Assembly: GCF_040183065.1 (NCBI RefSeq)
Contig: NC_091121.1
Coordinates: forward strand, 62,218,287-62,282,286
Source: Periplaneta americana
Lineage: Eukaryota > Arthropoda > Insecta > Blattodea > Blattidae
Direction of reading: 5' to 3'
Length of the DNA: 64,000 nt
The position numbers were made by a program, and so were the translations under genes. The notes beneath the pieces are model-generated. The model searched no databases. It was not told where the DNA came from and was given only the letters and a program-made list of their open reading frames with translations. Positions 63,971 through 64,000 of the stretch are shown here, one piece after another; the stretch's first letter is position 1, and every line of letters begins with the position of its first letter.

Positions 63971-64000
63971 ATACTGTCTGTAGCAAATGGCTTCCTACCA

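Overview
This window is nuclear DNA from an insect, most likely a cockroach of the Periplaneta americana type. That is an inference from A+T-rich composition, spliced genes with arthropod-like products, and dense repeats (RTE-like reverse transcriptase fragments, tRNA-headed SINEs, MITEs). No bacterial or viral operon is present. Two host genes can be modelled in full on the + strand. A third + strand gene is seen only as three phase-compatible exons near the right edge.

Gene 1 (6.54-18.95 kb) is Max, the bHLH-leucine-zipper partner of Myc and Mad/Mnt proteins. It has five coding exons and about 173 aa. A CACGTG E-box lies 76 bp upstream of its start codon. Gene 2 (30.94-55.96 kb) is adenylosuccinate synthetase (purine synthesis, IMP to adenylosuccinate). 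It has ten coding exons and 448 aa, with introns from 79 bp to 8.9 kb. The long introns of both genes are long because mobile elements fill them. The third gene (61.1-64.0 kb) has exons whose phases agree, but I do not recognise the product.

The rest is a dense and often nested set of mobile elements. 0-5 kb: non-LTR retrotransposon remains. 8-9 kb: a MITE. 10.1-13.9 kb: a MULE fragment and a THAP-domain, TTAA-flanked Kolobok-like transposon lying between two oppositely oriented mariner-like fragments. 14.3-14.7 kb: a palindrome with 183-bp arms carrying tRNA-like cloverleafs. 14.8 kb: a foldback MITE. 17.0-17.8 kb: an internally deleted mariner. 21.2-24.0 kb: a nearly intact hAT transposon with an 8-bp target duplication. 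24.4-27.1 kb: a three-level nest (retrotransposon, then pogo-like transposon, then SINE). 28.6-30.1 kb: SINE and RTE-like remains. 31.9-39.0 kb (AdSS intron 1): a degraded DNA element, a tRNA-like SINE and a hAT-Charlie-like fossil. 40.9-44.6 kb (introns 4 and 5): an RTE-like fragment and MITEs. 47.4-52.7 kb (intron 7): a 5'-truncated RNase H-bearing retrotransposon with a 13-bp target duplication, interrupted by a GC-rich SINE and by a young LTR retrotransposon.

The most unusual object is that LTR element (48177-52047, minus strand). It has two LTRs, a 4-bp target duplication, a tRNA-Leu primer site and a polypurine tract. It encodes only Gag and protease, and its Gag carries five tandem CCHC zinc knuckles on a 44-residue repeat. 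It has no reverse transcriptase or integrase and must borrow them. Second-tier items are the tRNA palindrome, the Kolobok/mariner composite, the motif-studded pogo-like element, and the unidentified gene at the right edge.
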